Shown: positions 1-11,852, numbered from the stretch's first letter. The stretch: 64,000 bases of DNA from Cyclobacteriaceae bacterium (GCA_025808415.1 CP075525.1:814001-878000), one strand, 5' to 3'. Program-made: numbers and translations. The notes: generated by a model not told the origin, from the letters alone.

Positions 1-325
1 TCACTCGGTAAATAATATACCCGGTGTTATTGGCTTTCTGGGTAACAATGGATCGGGGTCATCAAAAGAGCCGGTGCCTTTGCGCCAGTCTGAGGTGAAC
101 CGGATTTTAGGTAAAGTTGATGAGATTGATTCATTCGATGAGAAACTTGAGACACCATTTATCAAAGGTGAATCGGTGAAAGTAATGGATGGTCCGTTTA
201 GCGGTTTTACCGGATCGGTTGAAGAAATTTTTGAAGAAAAGAAGAAGCTTAACGTAATGGTTAAGATTTTCGGCAGGAATACACCTGTTGAGTTGAATTA
301 TATGCAGGTTGAAAAGTTAGATTAA
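1..325 (+). CDS. nusG: Transcription termination/antitermination protein NusG (C-terminal part)
   Basis: Partial gene: the frame is open from base 2, so the N-terminal NGN domain, which contacts RNA polymerase, lies outside the window. The visible ~107 codons contain the linker and the C-terminal KOW domain (motif GESVKVMDGPFSGFTG), which in NusG family proteins contacts Rho or ribosomal protein S10. The stop at 323-325 is only six bases before rplK, the usual nusG-rplKAJL order. A GTG at 74 is an internal codon and not the start. Confidence 0.95.
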   Translation, partial: HSVNNIPGVIGFLGNNGSGSSKEPVPLRQSEVNRILGKVDEIDSFDEKLETPFIKGESVKVMDGPFSGFTGSVEEIFEEKKKLNVMVKIFGRNTPVELNYMQVEKLD

Positions 326-331
326 AGAATC

Positions 332-775
332 ATGGCAAAGGAAATTACAGGCTATTTGAAACTGCAGGTTAAAGGAGGATCAGCGAATCCATCTCCTCCA
401 ATTGGTCCTGCGTTAGGTAGCAAGGGTCTAAATATTATGGACTTTTGCAAACAGTTTAATGCGCGTACCCAAGACAAACCTGGACAATTGCTTCCGGTAT
501 TGATTACGATCTATAATGACAAGTCTTTTGACTTTGTGATTAAAACGCCTCCGGCAGCTAACCTGATACTGGAGACCATGAAAAAACAAAGTGGTTCCAA
601 AGAGCCTAACCGCGTAAAAATTGGTTCCATTACATGGGATCAGGTAAAGGCGATTGCCGAGTTAAAAATGCCCGACCTTAATGCGTTTAAAATTGAATCG
701 GCCATGAAAATGGTGGCCGGTACGGCAAGAAGTATGGGCGTTACGGTATCGGGTACACCTCCGTGGGATAAATAA
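332..775 (+). CDS. rplK: 50S ribosomal protein L11
   Basis: Large-subunit protein that binds the GTPase-associated region of 23S rRNA and is needed for factor-dependent GTP hydrolysis and stringent-response signalling. The 147-residue product has the family's usual length, with the proline-rich N-terminal segment ([11 protein letters not shown]) and the C-terminal rRNA-binding domain ending in GTARSMGV. It starts with ATG six bases after nusG and is followed by rplA after 26 bases, consistent with one transcript. Confidence 0.98.
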   Translation: MAKEITGYLKLQVKGGSANPSPPIGPALGSKGLNIMDFCKQFNARTQDKPGQLLPVLITIYNDKSFDFVIKTPPAANLILETMKKQSGSKEPNRVKIGSITWDQVKAIAELKMPDLNAFKIESAMKMVAGTARSMGVTVSGTPPWDK

Positions 776-801
776 TTAACTGACTGATTACGAATAAAGT
801 C

Positions 802-1500
802 ATGGCAAAGATTTCAAAAAACAGAAAAGCTGTAATTACAAAGTATAATCCAGCAAAAGAATATACCCTGGAAGATGCATCGCAATTGCTAAAGGATATA
901 ACCTTTACAAAATTCGATGCCTCTGTGGATATGGACATACGCTTAGGTGTTGATCCTAAGAAGTCCGATCAGATGGTTCGTGGTGTTGTATCACTTCCTC
1001 ATGGTATCGGAAAAACCGTTCGGGTGCTAGTGCTTTGCACGCCTGACAAAGTTCAGGAAGCAAAAGATGCTGGTGCTGATCACGTAGGTTTGGATGACTA
1101 CATCCAAAAAATTGAAGGAGGCTGGACAGACATTGACGTAATCATCTGTACACCTACCGTAATGGCCAAGGTTGGTAAACTTGGCAAGGTGTTGGGCCCC
1201 CGCGGCTTAATGCCAAACCCTAAATCAGGAACTGTTACGCTGGAAGTTGGTAAAGCCGTGAAAGAAGTTAAAGCCGGTAAAATCGACTTCAAAATTGATA
1301 AAACTGGAATTATCCACGTGAGCATCGGGAAAGCTTCCTTCTCGCCTGAAAAAATCAGGGACAATGCCATGGAGATGATTCAGGTTGTTGCAAAACTTAA
1401 GCCTGCCTCATCAAAAGGCACATACTTTAAAAGTATAAGCCTTTCTACTACGATGAGTCCGGGTGTAAGAATTGACACGGGTTCTATTGCTGGTATTTAA
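802..1500 (+). CDS. rplA: 50S ribosomal protein L1
   Basis: L1 stalk protein of the large subunit, involved in release of E-site tRNA, and in many bacteria an autogenous translational repressor of the L11 operon. The 232-residue length is normal. The conserved segment [19 protein letters not shown] is visible in the second half. It is the second L11-operon cistron, with rplJ starting 12 bases after its stop. I saw no obvious L1-binding mimic in the short rplK leader. Confidence 0.98.
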   Translation: MAKISKNRKAVITKYNPAKEYTLEDASQLLKDITFTKFDASVDMDIRLGVDPKKSDQMVRGVVSLPHGIGKTVRVLVLCTPDKVQEAKDAGADHVGLDDYIQKIEGGWTDIDVIICTPTVMAKVGKLGKVLGPRGLMPNPKSGTVTLEVGKAVKEVKAGKIDFKIDKTGIIHVSIGKASFSPEKIRDNAMEMIQVVAKLKPASSKGTYFKSISLSTTMSPGVRIDTGSIAGI

Positions 1501-1512
1501 GAAAAACAAAAC

Positions 1513-2046
1513 ATGACCAGAGAAGAAAAAGCACAAATAATAGAGGAACTCAGTCACAAGTTTGCTGATAACACGCACTTCTACATTACTGATGCAGGCG
1601 GGTTAACCGTTGCCCAGGTAAATGCGTTCAGAAGACTTTGTTTCAAAAGTGGTATCGAGTACAAAGTGTACAAGAACACATTGATCCGCAAAGCACTTGA
1701 AAAGCAAGAAGGTGTTGATTATTCCCCGTTGTTCGGAACGTTGCATGGGTTTTCAGGTGTCCTCTTCTCAAAAGAAGCTGGAAATCTTCCTGCCCGCGTA
1801 ATTAAGGAGTTCCGTAAAAAACTGGAAGGTAAACCGGTACTGAAGGCTGCCTCTATCGACTCTGATTTTTTTATCGGAGAAGAAAACCTTAATACGCTTA
1901 GCGAGCTGAAAAGCAAAAATGAGCTTATTGGCGATGTTATTTCCTTGCTGCAATCACCAGCCAAGAATGTACTTTCTGCTTTGTTAAGTGGAAAGCAAAC
2001 AGTGGCTGGATTGGTGAAAGCACTGGAAGAACGTGGTACTAAATAA
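1513..2046 (+). CDS. rplJ: 50S ribosomal protein L10
   Basis: Base of the ribosomal stalk: its N-terminal part binds 23S rRNA next to L11 and its C-terminal helix carries L7/L12 dimers. The 177-residue length fits the family. The N-terminus MTREEKAQIIEEL and the segment YKVYKNTLIRKAL are typical. It starts 12 bases after rplA and is followed by rplL after 32 bases, the conserved stalk pair. Confidence 0.97.
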   Translation: MTREEKAQIIEELSHKFADNTHFYITDAGGLTVAQVNAFRRLCFKSGIEYKVYKNTLIRKALEKQEGVDYSPLFGTLHGFSGVLFSKEAGNLPARVIKEFRKKLEGKPVLKAASIDSDFFIGEENLNTLSELKSKNELIGDVISLLQSPAKNVLSALLSGKQTVAGLVKALEERGTK

Positions 2047-2078
2047 TTGTTGAATCAAAATTTTAAATTTTATCAAAA

Positions 2079-2459
2079 ATGGCTGACGTTAAAGCTCTCG
2101 GAGATCAACTTGTTGAACTCACTGTAAAAGAAGTAAATGAACTTGCTTCTTATTTAAAGGAAACTTACGGCATTGAACCTGCTGCTGCTGCGGTTGTTGC
2201 TGGCCCTGCTGCCGGAGCTGCTGGTGGTGGCGCTGCTGCTGAAGAAAAAACCAACTTCGATGTAGTGTTGAAGGCACCGGGTGCTAACAAGCTTCAAATT
2301 GTGAAACTTGTTAAAGAACTCACTGGTCTTGGCTTGAAAGAAGCTAAAGATGTAGTGGACGGAGCTCCTAAAACTATCAAAGAAGGATTGCCAAAAGACG
2401 AAGCTGAAAACCTGAAAAAGCAACTCGTTGAAGCGGGTGCTGAAGTAGAGTTGAAGTAA
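2079..2459 (+). CDS. rplL: 50S ribosomal protein L7/L12
   Basis: Stalk protein that recruits translation GTPases. The product has 126 residues: an N-terminal dimerisation domain, a flexible Ala/Gly-rich hinge (about residues 33-53) and a C-terminal factor-binding domain with the conserved [15 protein letters not shown]. It is the last ribosomal gene before the rplL-rpoB spacer, which contains two hairpins that may tune how much transcription continues into rpoB. Confidence 0.98.
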   Translation: MADVKALGDQLVELTVKEVNELASYLKETYGIEPAAAAVVAGPAAGAAGGGAAAEEKTNFDVVLKAPGANKLQIVKLVKELTGLGLKEAKDVVDGAPKTIKEGLPKDEAENLKKQLVEAGAEVELK

Positions 2460-2465
2460 TTCTTC

Positions 2466-2535
2466 TGGAAGGCAATGGTACGTCTAATGCCTTCCATTAG
2501 ACCTTGTCCCCGAGGCATAATCGGGACAAGGTCTA
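2466..2535 (+). terminator. Tandem hairpins in the rplL-rpoB spacer (possible attenuator)
   Basis: Two stems lie end to end. The first pairs TGGAAGGCA (2466-2474) with TGCCTTCCA (2488-2496). The second pairs 2498-2513 with 2521-2535 (TAGACCTTGTCCC and its complement, one bulged C, 7-base loop). Neither has a long T run, so complete termination is unlikely; partial attenuation between ribosomal and polymerase genes, known from E. coli rplL-rpoB, is the analogy. Function is inferred. Confidence 0.5.
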
Positions 2536-2608
2536 TTCCTATTTATACCTGTAGCATCGTACCAGTTACAGAAATTCGTCCAGGATTTGAACATAAACGT
2601 TAAGCACC

Positions 2609-5600
2609 TTGGCAAAGAAAAATAGCACTGGCAGAATCGACTTTTCATCTGCCGAAAAAGTTATCGATTACCCTGATTTTTTGGACGTTCAACTCCAGTC
2701 GTTCAAAGATTTTTTGCAAATAGATACGCCCGCTGAAAAAAGACAAAACGAAGGTCTTTATAAAGTGTTCGCGGAAAACTTCCCGATCTCCGACTCACGC
2801 GAAAACTTCGTGTTGGAATTCGTGGATTATACCATTGACCCGCCCAAATACAATGTGGACGAGTGTATTGACAGGGGTTTAACTTTCTCTGTTCCGTTAA
2901 AAGCAAAACTTCGCCTCACTTGTAACGATGAGGATAATGAAGATTTTGAAACCATAGAGCAAGAAGTTTTCCTGGGCAACATCCCCTACATGACGGAGAA
3001 AGGATCCTTCGTTATCAATGGTGCCGAGCGCGTAATCGTTTCGCAACTTCACCGTTCACCCGGGGTGTTCTTTGCCATGAGCAAGCACACTAATGGCACA
3101 AAATTATACTCGGCCCGTATCATTCCTTTCAAGGGATCATGGATCGAATTTGCTACGGATGTTAACTCAGTGATGTATGCTTACATCGACCGGAAAAAGA
3201 AATTCCCCGTAACCACTTTGCTTCGCGCAATAGGTTTCGGTACCGATAAAGATATTCTCGACTTGTTCGGCCTTTCGGAAGAAGTGGAAGCGAACAAGAA
3301 TACCCTTAAAAAGGTTGCCGGCCGTAAGTTAGCCGCCCGTGTGCTGCGCACCTGGACGGAAGACTTCGTGGACGAAGATACCGGTGAAGTAGTTTCTATT
3401 GATCGTAACGAGGTGTTGTTGGAACGCGACCACGTGTTATCGCAGGAGGATGTAGACACAATTCTTGAATCCGGTGTGAAATCTATCATCTTACACCGCG
3501 AAGATGTTAACGTGGCCGATTACCACATCATTTTCAACACGCTTGCAAAAGATAACTCTAACTCCGAGAAAGAGGCTGTAGAACAAATCTACCGTCAGCT
3601 TAGAAATACAGAAGCCCCTGATGAACAAACTGCGCGGGATATTATCCAAAGCTTGTTCTTTAGTGAAAAACGTTACGACCTTGGTGAAGTAGGGCGTTAC
3701 CGTATAAATAAGAAACTTGGGCTTGATCTTGGTTACGATCAGCGCGTACTGACCAAAGAAGATATCATTCTTATTGTTAAGTACCTCATCGGCCTGATCA
3801 ACTCAAAAGCATTGATCGATGATATCGATCACTTGAGTAACCGCAGGGTGCGTACGGTTGGCGAACAATTGTACACCCAGTTTGGTGTTGGTCTTGCCCG
3901 TATGGCCCGAACCATTAAGGAACGGATGAACGTACGTGACAACGAAGACTTTAAACCCGTTGACTTGATCAATGCGCGCACATTGTCTTCGGTTATCAAC
4001 TCGTTCTTCGGAACAAACCAGCTTTCACAGTTTATGGACCAGACTAACCCACTGGCCGAGATTACGCACAAGCGTAGAATGTCAGCCCTCGGTCCAGGTG
4101 GTCTTTCACGTGAACGTGCAGGGTTTGAAGTGCGCGATGTACACTATACACACTACGGTCGTTTGTGTACAATCGAAACGCCCGAAGGACCGAACATTGG
4201 CCTTATCTCATCACTTTGCGTTCATGCAAAAGTGAATAAGATGGGCTTTATTGAAACGCCTTACCGTAAAATCGAAAATGGAAAAGTAAAGGGTAAGGAA
4301 ATCATATTCCTTACGGCTGAGGAAGAGGATACCCATAACATAGCCCAGGCAAACATTAAGGTTAAGCCTAACGGTGAGTTTATTGAGGAGAAGGTGAAAG
4401 CCCGCTTCGAAGGTGACTTCCCGGTGGTTGAACCAAAGGATCTTAAGTATATGGATATTGCCCCGAACCAGATTGTTTCGGTGGCAGCCTCGATGATTCC
4501 ATTCCTTGAGCATGATGACGCAAACCGTGCCTTGATGGGTTCAAACATGCAACGTCAGGCAGTGCCCCTGGTACGCCCGGAAGCTCCTATTGTGGGCACT
4601 GGCCTGGAGGGACGCATTGCGTTGGATTCGCGCGCATTGATAACGGCCGAAGGCAATGGTGTTGTAGAATTTGTTGACGCGAAGAAGATCGTTATCAAAT
4701 ATGATGTAACGGAAGAACAACGTTCCGTAAACTTCGATAATGAAGTACGCACCTATAACCTGGTGAAGTTCAGGCGCACCAACCAGGATACCTGTATTAA
4801 TCACTCCCCGCTTGTCAGAAAAGGGGATCGGGTTACAAAAGGTCAGCCGCTTGTTGAAGGTTATGCCACCAATAATGGCGAGCTGGCTTTAGGAAGAAAC
4901 CTGGTTGTGGCCTACATGCCGTGGCAGGGATATAACTTTGAGGATGCGATTGTTATTTCTGAAAAAGTTGTGCGTGATGATGTTTACACCTCCATTCACA
5001 TTGAAGAATTTGAATTGGAGGTGCGCGACACTAAGCGTGGCGAGGAAGAACTGACTTCTGAAATCCCTAACGTAAGCGAAGAAGCCGTTAAGCATCTGGA
5101 TGAAAACGGTATCATCCGTGTGGGTGCCGAGGTGAAAGAAGGTGATATTTTGATCGGTAAGATTACTCCAAAAGGTGAGACTGATCCGACACCTGAAGAA
5201 AAACTGCTCCGCGCCATCTTTGGTGACAAGGCTGGTGATGTGAAAGATGCTTCGCTTAAGGCACCCCCATCATTAAAGGGAGTGGTTATCGATACAAAAT
5301 TATTCTCACGGCCTAAACGAGATAAAGATATCCGCAGCAAGTCGAAGAAAGAGCTGGATGCGCTGAAATCAAAATACAGCAAAACGCTTTCGGAGTTGCG
5401 CACTGAGATGATCAAGAAGCTTACCGCCTTGCTGAACGGTAAATCAAGCAACGGTGTGAAGCACAAGTTTGGTGACGAACTTATCAGTAAGGGTGTTAAA
5501 TTTTCTTCGAAGGTAATTGAGAACAATCTCTTCCCTGACAAGAATATTTATCGTGACGAAAGCAACTACGCTGTTCCTGAAGAAGTAAACCTGATTGCTG

Positions 5601-6478
5601 ACGTTTCCCTGGATAACTGGACATCTGATGATCATACCAATGATTTGGTTGGTCAGTTGGTAAGAAATTACCTGGTAAAGCGTAATGGAATAGCCGGTGA
5701 GTTTAAGCGTGAACGCTTTACACTTGAAGTAGGTGATGAATTGCCTACGGGTATCGTTCAGCTGGCCAAAGTATACATTGCGAAGAAACGCAAATTGAAA
5801 GTAGGCGATAAAATGGCGGGTCGTCACGGTAACAAAGGTGTTGTGGCACGCATTGTTCGTGATGAAGATATGCCATTCCTGGAAGATGGAACACCGGTTG
5901 ATATTTGCTTAAACCCGCTAGGCGTACCTTCCCGTATGAACCTCGGACAGCTTTACGAGGCTGTGCTTGCATGGGCCGGTTTGAAATTGGGTCGTAAATA
6001 TGCTACTCCAATTTTTGATGGGGCTTCATTGGAAGAAGTTCAGAACGAATTGAAGGAAGCAGGTCTTCCTGAATTTGGAAGAACTTACCTGTACGATGGC
6101 TTGTCAGGCCAGAAATTTGATCAACCGGTAACCGTAGGGGTAGCCTATATGCTGAAGCTTGGTCACCTGGTTGACGATAAAATGCACGCACGTTCAATTG
6201 GCCCATATTCACTCATCACGCAGCAACCGTTGGGCGGTAAAGCGCAGTTTGGTGGCCAGCGCTTCGGTGAAATGGAGGTTTGGGCGATTGAGGCCTTTGG
6301 CGCTTCGCACATCCTTCAGGAAATCCTTACCATCAAGTCCGATGACGTGATAGGTCGTGCCAAGGCTTACGAATCTATCGTGAAGGGTGAGAATATGCGT
6401 AAGCCAAATATCCCTGAATCATTCAATGTATTGGTACATGAACTGAGAGGGTTAGCCCTTGAGATTACAATGGATTAA
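2609..6478 (+). CDS. rpoB: DNA-directed RNA polymerase subunit beta
   Basis: Catalytic beta subunit of RNA polymerase, 1289 residues. The start is a TTG (MAKKNS...); it gives the expected N-terminus and no in-frame ATG lies close by. The rifampicin pocket ([13 protein letters not shown] to about residue 498) has D477, H487 and S492 at the positions of E. coli D516, H526 and S531, i.e. the sensitive-type residues. The active-site segment [12 protein letters not shown] begins near residue 1066. It is co-oriented with rplL upstream and rpoC downstream, separated from rpoC by a long perfect inverted repeat. Confidence 0.98.
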   Translation: MAKKNSTGRIDFSSAEKVIDYPDFLDVQLQSFKDFLQIDTPAEKRQNEGLYKVFAENFPISDSRENFVLEFVDYTIDPPKYNVDECIDRGLTFSVPLKAKLRLTCNDEDNEDFETIEQEVFLGNIPYMTEKGSFVINGAERVIVSQLHRSPGVFFAMSKHTNGTKLYSARIIPFKGSWIEFATDVNSVMYAYIDRKKKFPVTTLLRAIGFGTDKDILDLFGLSEEVEANKNTLKKVAGRKLAARVLRTWTEDFVDEDTGEVVSIDRNEVLLERDHVLSQEDVDTILESGVKSIILHREDVNVADYHIIFNTLAKDNSNSEKEAVEQIYRQLRNTEAPDEQTARDIIQSLFFSEKRYDLGEVGRYRINKKLGLDLGYDQRVLTKEDIILIVKYLIGLINSKALIDDIDHLSNRRVRTVGEQLYTQFGVGLARMARTIKERMNVRDNEDFKPVDLINARTLSSVINSFFGTNQLSQFMDQTNPLAEITHKRRMSALGPGGLSRERAGFEVRDVHYTHYGRLCTIETPEGPNIGLISSLCVHAKVNKMGFIETPYRKIENGKVKGKEIIFLTAEEEDTHNIAQANIKVKPNGEFIEEKVKARFEGDFPVVEPKDLKYMDIAPNQIVSVAASMIPFLEHDDANRALMGSNMQRQAVPLVRPEAPIVGTGLEGRIALDSRALITAEGNGVVEFVDAKKIVIKYDVTEEQRSVNFDNEVRTYNLVKFRRTNQDTCINHSPLVRKGDRVTKGQPLVEGYATNNGELALGRNLVVAYMPWQGYNFEDAIVISEKVVRDDVYTSIHIEEFELEVRDTKRGEEELTSEIPNVSEEAVKHLDENGIIRVGAEVKEGDILIGKITPKGETDPTPEEKLLRAIFGDKAGDVKDASLKAPPSLKGVVIDTKLFSRPKRDKDIRSKSKKELDALKSKYSKTLSELRTEMIKKLTALLNGKSSNGVKHKFGDELISKGVKFSSKVIENNLFPDKNIYRDESNYAVPEEVNLIADVSLDNWTSDDHTNDLVGQLVRNYLVKRNGIAGEFKRERFTLEVGDELPTGIVQLAKVYIAKKRKLKVGDKMAGRHGNKGVVARIVRDEDMPFLEDGTPVDICLNPLGVPSRMNLGQLYEAVLAWAGLKLGRKYATPIFDGASLEEVQNELKEAGLPEFGRTYLYDGLSGQKFDQPVTVGVAYMLKLGHLVDDKMHARSIGPYSLITQQPLGGKAQFGGQRFGEMEVWAIEAFGASHILQEILTIKSDDVIGRAKAYESIVKGENMRKPNIPESFNVLVHELRGLALEITMD

Positions 6479-6490
6479 CCAATGTTGATC

Positions 6491-6551
6491 GTTGTTAGTT
6501 GTTGGTTATTTGTTTTGAGAAACCAACAACTAACAACCAACAACTAACAAC
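6491..6551. repeat. Long perfect inverted repeat between rpoB and rpoC
   Basis: GTTGTTAGTTGTTGGTT at 6491-6507 is perfectly complementary to AACCAACAACTAACAAC at 6521-6537, and the right arm is repeated again at 6535-6551 with a 14-base period. The arms are built from a simple word (GTTGTTAGTTG). It forms a 17-bp stem with a 13-base loop inside an otherwise continuous operon, without a T run, so it may be an mRNA processing or stability element rather than a terminator. Confidence 0.7.
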
Positions 6552-6585
6552 TAGTATTATCACTAAAGACTAAAACAACAACCCG

Positions 6586-9500
6586 ATGTCTTTCAGAAAA
6601 AATAAAAAATTCAACAGCGATTTTTCAAAAATCACCATCAGCCTGGCTTCTCCTGAGTCAATACTGGAGAGTTCGCATGGCGAGGTGACACAGCCTGAAA
6701 CCATCAACTACAGAACATATAAGCCTGAAATGGGCGGCTTGTTCTGCGAACGTATTTTCGGTCCAGTTAAAGACTGGGAATGTCACTGTGGAAAATATAA
6801 GCGTATACGCTACAAGGGCATTATCTGCGATCGTTGCGGGGTAGAAGTTACCGAGAAGAAGGTAAGACGTGAACGCATGGGTCATATTGAGTTGGTTGTA
6901 CCGGTGGCACACATCTGGTATTTCCGTTCATTACCAAATAAAATTGGATATCTGCTTGGCCTCGCAACTAAAAAGCTCGACCAGATTATTTACTATGAAC
7001 GGTTTGTTGTTATCCAACCGGGTATAAAGGAAGAGGACGGCATCAACAAAATGGATTTCCTGACAGAAGAGGAATACCTCGATATTGTTGATAAGCTACC
7101 CCGTGAAAACCAGTTGCTGGATGATAACGATCCTAAAAAGTTTATTGCCAAGATGGGTGCAGAGGCATTGGAGATGTTGCTTTCCCGCCTTGACTTAGAT
7201 ACACTTTCATACGATCTGCGACACCAGGCAGCAACGGATACTTCACAGCAGCGTAAGGCTGAAGCTTTAAAGCGCTTGAAGGTGGTTGAGGCATTCCGTG
7301 AGGCCAACACACGCGTTGAAAACCGCCCGGAGTGGATGGTGATCAAAATGGTTCCGGTTATTCCGCCTGAACTTCGCCCGCTTGTACCGTTGGATGGTGG
7401 TCGGTTTGCAACATCTGATTTAAATGACCTTTACAGACGTGTTATTATCCGTAATAACCGTTTAAAGAGACTTATTGATATTAAAGCCCCTGAAGTAATC
7501 CTGCGTAACGAGAAGCGCATGCTTCAGGAAGCCGTTGACTCATTGTTCGATAACTCCCGAAAAGTAAATGCTGTGCGCTCCGATGGAAACCGTGCCTTGA
7601 AATCGTTGAGTGATATGCTGAAAGGTAAGCAAGGACGTTTCCGTCAAAACTTGCTAGGTAAGCGCGTTGACTACTCCGGTCGTTCGGTAATCGTTGTTGG
7701 CCCGGAATTGAAACTGCATGAATGCGGATTGCCAAAGGACATGGCAGCTGAATTATTCAAGCCATTCATTATCCGCAAGCTTATTGAGAGAGGAATTGTA
7801 AAAACAGTCAAATCGGCAAAGAAAATCGTTGATCGTAAAGATCCTGTGATCTGGGATATTTTGGAAAACGTGTTGAAGGGACACCCTGTTCTGTTGAACC
7901 GCGCACCAACGCTCCACAGATTAGGTATCCAGGCGTTCCAACCAAAACTTATCGAAGGAAAAGCTATCCAATTGCACCCGTTGGTATGTACTGCGTTTAA
8001 CGCTGACTTTGACGGTGACCAAATGGCCGTTCACGTGCCGCTTGGACAAGAAGCAATTCTTGAAGCATCAGTACTTATGCTTTCATCGCACAACATTCTA
8101 AACCCTGCTAATGGTGCGCCCATTACCGTTCCATCGCAAGACATGGTACTGGGTTTATACTACCTTACAAAGGGAAGAAAAGGTACTGCAGAAAAACCTG
8201 TACTGGGCGAAGGCAAACGATTCTTTTCGTCAGAGGAAGTTATTGTTGCGCACAACGAAGGCAAACTAGCCAAACACGCGCACGTGAAGGTGCGGGTTAA
8301 AGTAAGGGATAAGAATACCGGTGAACTAAAGCACCAAACTATTGATACTGTAGCAGGTCGGGTATTGTTCAATCAATACGTTCCTGAAGAAGTTGGTTTT
8401 GTTGATGAACTACTGACCAAAAAGAAACTACAGACCATCATTGCTGATGTGTATAAGCTTGCGGGGCTTTCCAAAACAGCTAAGTTCCTCGATGATATCA
8501 AAGACCTTGGATTTCAAATGGCCTATAAAGGCGGATTATCCATGGGCTTGAATGATGTGAAAGTTCCTGCAGAGAAAGAAAAGTTTGTATCGGAAGCACA
8601 GAAGGAAGTTGATGCCGTTTGGAACAACTACATGATGGGCTTGATTACAGATAACGAGCGCTACAACCAGGTAATTGATATCTGGACAAGAACCAATACC
8701 ATGCTTACCAACACGCTTATGCGCCAGTTGGAAGAGGATGATCAGGGTTTCAACCCGATCTATATGATGATGCACTCTGGTGCCCGGGGTTCCCGCGAAC
8801 AGGTTCGTCAGTTGGGCGGTATGCGTGGTTTGATGGCAAAACCTCAGAAGAACCTTGCCGGTTCAGTAGGTTCCATTATTGAAAACCCCATCCTTTCAAA
8901 CTTCAAAGAAGGATTGGATGTATTGGAGTACTTTATTTCGACACACGGTGCGCGTAAAGGTCTTGCCGATACTGCGTTAAAAACTGCCGATGCAGGTTAC
9001 CTGACCCGAAGGTTAGTGGATGTTGCCCACGATCTTGTAATAACAGAAGGGGATTGCGGCACGCTGCGAGGCCTCAAGGTTACAGCATTAAAGGATAACG
9101 AGGATATAGTTGAGCCTTTATCTGAAAGGATATTAGGACGGGTAACGGTTCATGATATTTATGATCCGCTGACCGAAAAGTTAATTTGTCCGGCCAACGC
9201 TGAAATCACCGATGAGATTGCAAAACTCATTGAAGAAACAAGTATTGAAGAAGTAGAGATCAGGTCAGTGCTTACCTGTGAATCGAAAATGGGTGCTTGC
9301 GCTAAATGTTACGGACGCAACCTTGCCACAGGAAAAATGGCTGAAGTAGGTGAGGCTGTGGGTGTAATTGCCGCACAATCCATCGGAGAACCGGGTACAC
9401 AGCTTACGTTGCGTACATTCCACGTGGGTGGTACGGCTTCAAACATTGCCGTTGATGCAAACATCAAAGCCAAATTCCCTGGTGTGGTTGAATTTGAAGG

Positions 9501-10899
9501 CGTTCGTTTTGTTGACACTACCGATAGGGAAGGCAACAAGGTTCAGGTGGTGATGGGCCGCACAGGTGAGATACGTATCCTGGATAAAGAGAAAGGACGT
9601 GTGTTGATTTCAAACAACGTTCCTTACGGTGCTTTCTTAAAAGTAAAAGATGGCCAGCAAGTAGATAAAGGGGATGAGCTATGTTTTTGGGATCCGTACA
9701 ATGCTGTGATACTTTCAGAATTTGATGGTGAAATCGGATATGAGGCAATCATTGAAGGTATTACGTATAAAGAAGAATCGGATGAACAAACCGGCCACCG
9801 CGAGAAGGTGATCACCGAGACCCGCGATAAGACGAAGAACCCAGCGATAATTGTAAACGGCAAGGTTGAGACTAAATCGTATAACATACCGGTGGGCGCT
9901 CACTTAGCCGTAGAAGAGGGTGAGAAGATCAAAGCTGGCCAGGTTTTAGTGAAAATACCACGCACAATCGGAAAATCCCGTGACATTACGGGTGGTTTGC
10001 CACGCGTAACGGAATTGTTCGAGGCGCGTAATCCATCGAACCCAGCCGTAGTAAGTGAGATTGATGGCGTTGTAACGTATGGCGGAATTAAGCGCGGTAA
10101 CCGGGAAATATTTATCGAGTCACGCGATGGCGTTCAGAAGCGTTACTTGGTGCCGTTGTCAAAACACATTCTTGTTCAGGACAACGACTTCGTAAAAGCA
10201 GGACAGCCCTTGTCAGACGGTTCAATTTCACCCGGTGATATTCTGGCAATTAAAGGCCCCACGGCCGTTCAGGAATACCTGGTAAATGAAATTCAGGAGG
10301 TATACCGCCTTCAGGGTGTAAAGATTAACGATAAGCATATTGAAGCTATCGTGAGCCAGATGATGCAGAAGGTTGAAATTATTGATCAGGGTGATACCAA
10401 CTTCTTGCCCGGAGAGTATGTTGATAAGTTCTCGTTCCGTGAAGAGAACGATAAGATACTGGATAAGAAGGTTGTTGTTGATGCTGGTGATTCGGATAAG
10501 TTTAAGCCCGGTCAGATTGTAACCAGCCGTGAACTTCGCGATGAGAATTCATCCTTGCGTAGGAAAGACCAAAAATTGGTTGAGGTACGTGATGCATTGG
10601 CGGCAGTTTCAAGGCCAACGTTGCAGGGTATTACCCAGGCATCGTTGAAAACCGAGAGCTGGTTGTCTGCTGCATCGTTCCAGGAAACTACGAAAGTGTT
10701 GAGCGAAGCTGCGATTCGTGGTAAAGCTGACCGGTTATTGGGTATGAAAGAGAATGTGATCGTTGGGCACCTCATCCCTGCCGGAACCGGACAGCGTAGG
10801 TTCAACAGCATTATCGTTACCCATAAGGATGAGTATGATAACCTTACCCGCGCCCTTGACACCAAGGAGAGAGATCGGGAAAAGGAATTGCAGGACTAA
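6586..10899 (+). CDS. rpoC: DNA-directed RNA polymerase subunit beta'
   Basis: Catalytic beta' subunit, 1437 residues. The N-terminal zinc site is C66, C68, C81, C84. The magnesium-binding motif NADFDGDQ is at residues 472-479 with D474, D476 and D478. A second cysteine cluster ([11 protein letters not shown]) and the trigger-loop/bridge-helix region with the segment [16 protein letters not shown] follow in the second half. Length and C-terminus are as expected for Bacteroidota. It is transcribed with rpoB and followed by a DUF3467 gene. Confidence 0.98.
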   Translation: MSFRKNKKFNSDFSKITISLASPESILESSHGEVTQPETINYRTYKPEMGGLFCERIFGPVKDWECHCGKYKRIRYKGIICDRCGVEVTEKKVRRERMGHIELVVPVAHIWYFRSLPNKIGYLLGLATKKLDQIIYYERFVVIQPGIKEEDGINKMDFLTEEEYLDIVDKLPRENQLLDDNDPKKFIAKMGAEALEMLLSRLDLDTLSYDLRHQAATDTSQQRKAEALKRLKVVEAFREANTRVENRPEWMVIKMVPVIPPELRPLVPLDGGRFATSDLNDLYRRVIIRNNRLKRLIDIKAPEVILRNEKRMLQEAVDSLFDNSRKVNAVRSDGNRALKSLSDMLKGKQGRFRQNLLGKRVDYSGRSVIVVGPELKLHECGLPKDMAAELFKPFIIRKLIERGIVKTVKSAKKIVDRKDPVIWDILENVLKGHPVLLNRAPTLHRLGIQAFQPKLIEGKAIQLHPLVCTAFNADFDGDQMAVHVPLGQEAILEASVLMLSSHNILNPANGAPITVPSQDMVLGLYYLTKGRKGTAEKPVLGEGKRFFSSEEVIVAHNEGKLAKHAHVKVRVKVRDKNTGELKHQTIDTVAGRVLFNQYVPEEVGFVDELLTKKKLQTIIADVYKLAGLSKTAKFLDDIKDLGFQMAYKGGLSMGLNDVKVPAEKEKFVSEAQKEVDAVWNNYMMGLITDNERYNQVIDIWTRTNTMLTNTLMRQLEEDDQGFNPIYMMMHSGARGSREQVRQLGGMRGLMAKPQKNLAGSVGSIIENPILSNFKEGLDVLEYFISTHGARKGLADTALKTADAGYLTRRLVDVAHDLVITEGDCGTLRGLKVTALKDNEDIVEPLSERILGRVTVHDIYDPLTEKLICPANAEITDEIAKLIEETSIEEVEIRSVLTCESKMGACAKCYGRNLATGKMAEVGEAVGVIAAQSIGEPGTQLTLRTFHVGGTASNIAVDANIKAKFPGVVEFEGVRFVDTTDREGNKVQVVMGRTGEIRILDKEKGRVLISNNVPYGAFLKVKDGQQVDKGDELCFWDPYNAVILSEFDGEIGYEAIIEGITYKEESDEQTGHREKVITETRDKTKNPAIIVNGKVETKSYNIPVGAHLAVEEGEKIKAGQVLVKIPRTIGKSRDITGGLPRVTELFEARNPSNPAVVSEIDGVVTYGGIKRGNREIFIESRDGVQKRYLVPLSKHILVQDNDFVKAGQPLSDGSISPGDILAIKGPTAVQEYLVNEIQEVYRLQGVKINDKHIEAIVSQMMQKVEIIDQGDTNFLPGEYVDKFSFREENDKILDKKVVVDAGDSDKFKPGQIVTSRELRDENSSLRRKDQKLVEVRDALAAVSRPTLQGITQASLKTESWLSAASFQETTKVLSEAAIRGKADRLLGMKENVIVGHLIPAGTGQRRFNSIIVTHKDEYDNLTRALDTKERDREKELQD

Positions 10900-10909
10900 A
10901 ATTAATAGC

Positions 10910-10950
10910 CACTGGTCATCAGTTATTAAAGAAGTGACTGATGACCAGTG
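10910..10950. repeat. Inverted repeat between rpoC and the DUF3467 gene
   Basis: CACTGGTCATCAGT (10910-10923) is exactly complementary to ACTGATGACCAGTG (10937-10950), a 14-bp stem with a 13-base loop. There is no T tract, so this is probably not a simple terminator. It resembles in design, but not in sequence, the repeats at 6491-6551 and 60433-60520. Confidence 0.65.
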
Positions 10951-10967
10951 ACTTAATCTGAATACGA

Positions 10968-11294
10968 ATGGCCGAAGACAAAAAAGATAAGCAAGCTCCA
11001 AATCAGATCAATATTGAACTATCTGAGGAAATTGCCGAGGGCATTTATTCCAACCTGGCCATGATTGCCCATTCCAATAGCGAGTTTGTAATTGATTTTA
11101 TTCGTTTAATGCCGGGTGTTCCCAAGGCACGTGTAAAGTCGAGGGTAATTATTACACCTGAGCACGCCAAGCGTTTATTGGCTGCCCTTAAGGATAATAT
11201 CGACAAGTACGAGAACTCTTTTGGCCCTATCAAGCAAACTCCTGATATGCCAAAATTCCCCATGAATTTTGGAGGTACCATGGGCGAGGCTTAG
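10968..11294 (+). CDS. DUF3467 domain-containing protein
   Basis: A 108-residue protein matching DUF3467, a small family of unknown function common in Bacteroidota and often found just behind rpoC. The core (INIELSEEIAEGIYSN to the segment RVIITPEHAKRLLAALKDN) covers most of the protein; the C-terminal tail is Pro/Met/Phe rich. No catalytic motif, signal peptide or membrane segment is visible. Its place after rpoC suggests a link to the transcription or translation apparatus, but this is only context. Confidence 0.85.
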   Translation: MAEDKKDKQAPNQINIELSEEIAEGIYSNLAMIAHSNSEFVIDFIRLMPGVPKARVKSRVIITPEHAKRLLAALKDNIDKYENSFGPIKQTPDMPKFPMNFGGTMGEA

Positions 11295-11357
11295 TTAAAA
11301 AACAGTCAAAACAGCGTAGAAACGCATAAAACCTCACCAAAAATCTTTTCCAAAGGC

Positions 11358-11389
11358 TTTGTATCCTTTCTTTCTTTATAATACCTTTG
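11358..11389 (+). promoter_or_regulatory. Bacteroidota-type promoter of the rpsL-rpsG-fusA-rpsJ operon
   Basis: TTTG at 11358-11361 and TACCTTTG at 11382-11389, separated by 20 bases, match the Bacteroidota primary-sigma consensus TTTG-N19-TAnnTTTG. The predicted start near 11395 would leave a ~35-base AT-rich leader before rpsL. The DUF3467 gene ends at 11294, so this marks a new transcription unit. Confidence 0.75.
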
Positions 11390-11429
11390 CAGTCCTAATT
11401 TTTAAGAGGTTTATAATAAACTGATATAA

Positions 11430-11840
11430 ATGCCGACCATTCAACAACTTGTGCGAAAAGGCAGAAGAAAATTGACTTCCAAGTCAAAATCTCCAGCCCT
11501 TGATTCATGCCCTCAACGCAGGGGTGTTTGTACCCGTGTGTATACCACTACACCGAAGAAGCCTAACTCGGCTATGCGTAAAGTGGCGCGGGTTCGGTTA
11601 ACCAACCAAAAGGAGGTTAACGCTTACATTCCTGGAGAAGGCCACAACCTTCAAGAGCACTCTATTGTACTGATCCGTGGTGGCAGGGTAAAAGACCTTC
11701 CGGGTGTTCGCTACCACATTGTTCGTGGCGCATTGGATACTGCCGGTGTTAATGGTCGGCTCCAAAGCCGTTCAAAATATGGTGCAAAACGCCCTAAAGC
11801 CGGTGCCGCTGCTGCCCCTGCAAAAGGCGCTAAAAAATAA
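11430..11840 (+). CDS. rpsL: 30S ribosomal protein S12
   Basis: Decoding-centre protein of the small subunit, 136 residues. The conserved segments [19 protein letters not shown] and [16 protein letters not shown] are intact; the lysines tied to streptomycin sensitivity are present. The C-terminus is an Ala/Lys-rich tail typical of the phylum. It is the first gene of the str-type operon, directly behind a good promoter. Confidence 0.98.
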   Translation: MPTIQQLVRKGRRKLTSKSKSPALDSCPQRRGVCTRVYTTTPKKPNSAMRKVARVRLTNQKEVNAYIPGEGHNLQEHSIVLIRGGRVKDLPGVRYHIVRGALDTAGVNGRLQSRSKYGAKRPKAGAAAAPAKGAKK

Positions 11841-11852
11841 TTATACAAGCTC

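Noticed and set aside
4996..5541. Long minus-strand open frame (181 codons) inside rpoB
   Set aside because: Antisense to a strongly conserved gene, Ser/Leu-rich and without family features; a shadow of rpoB codon usage.
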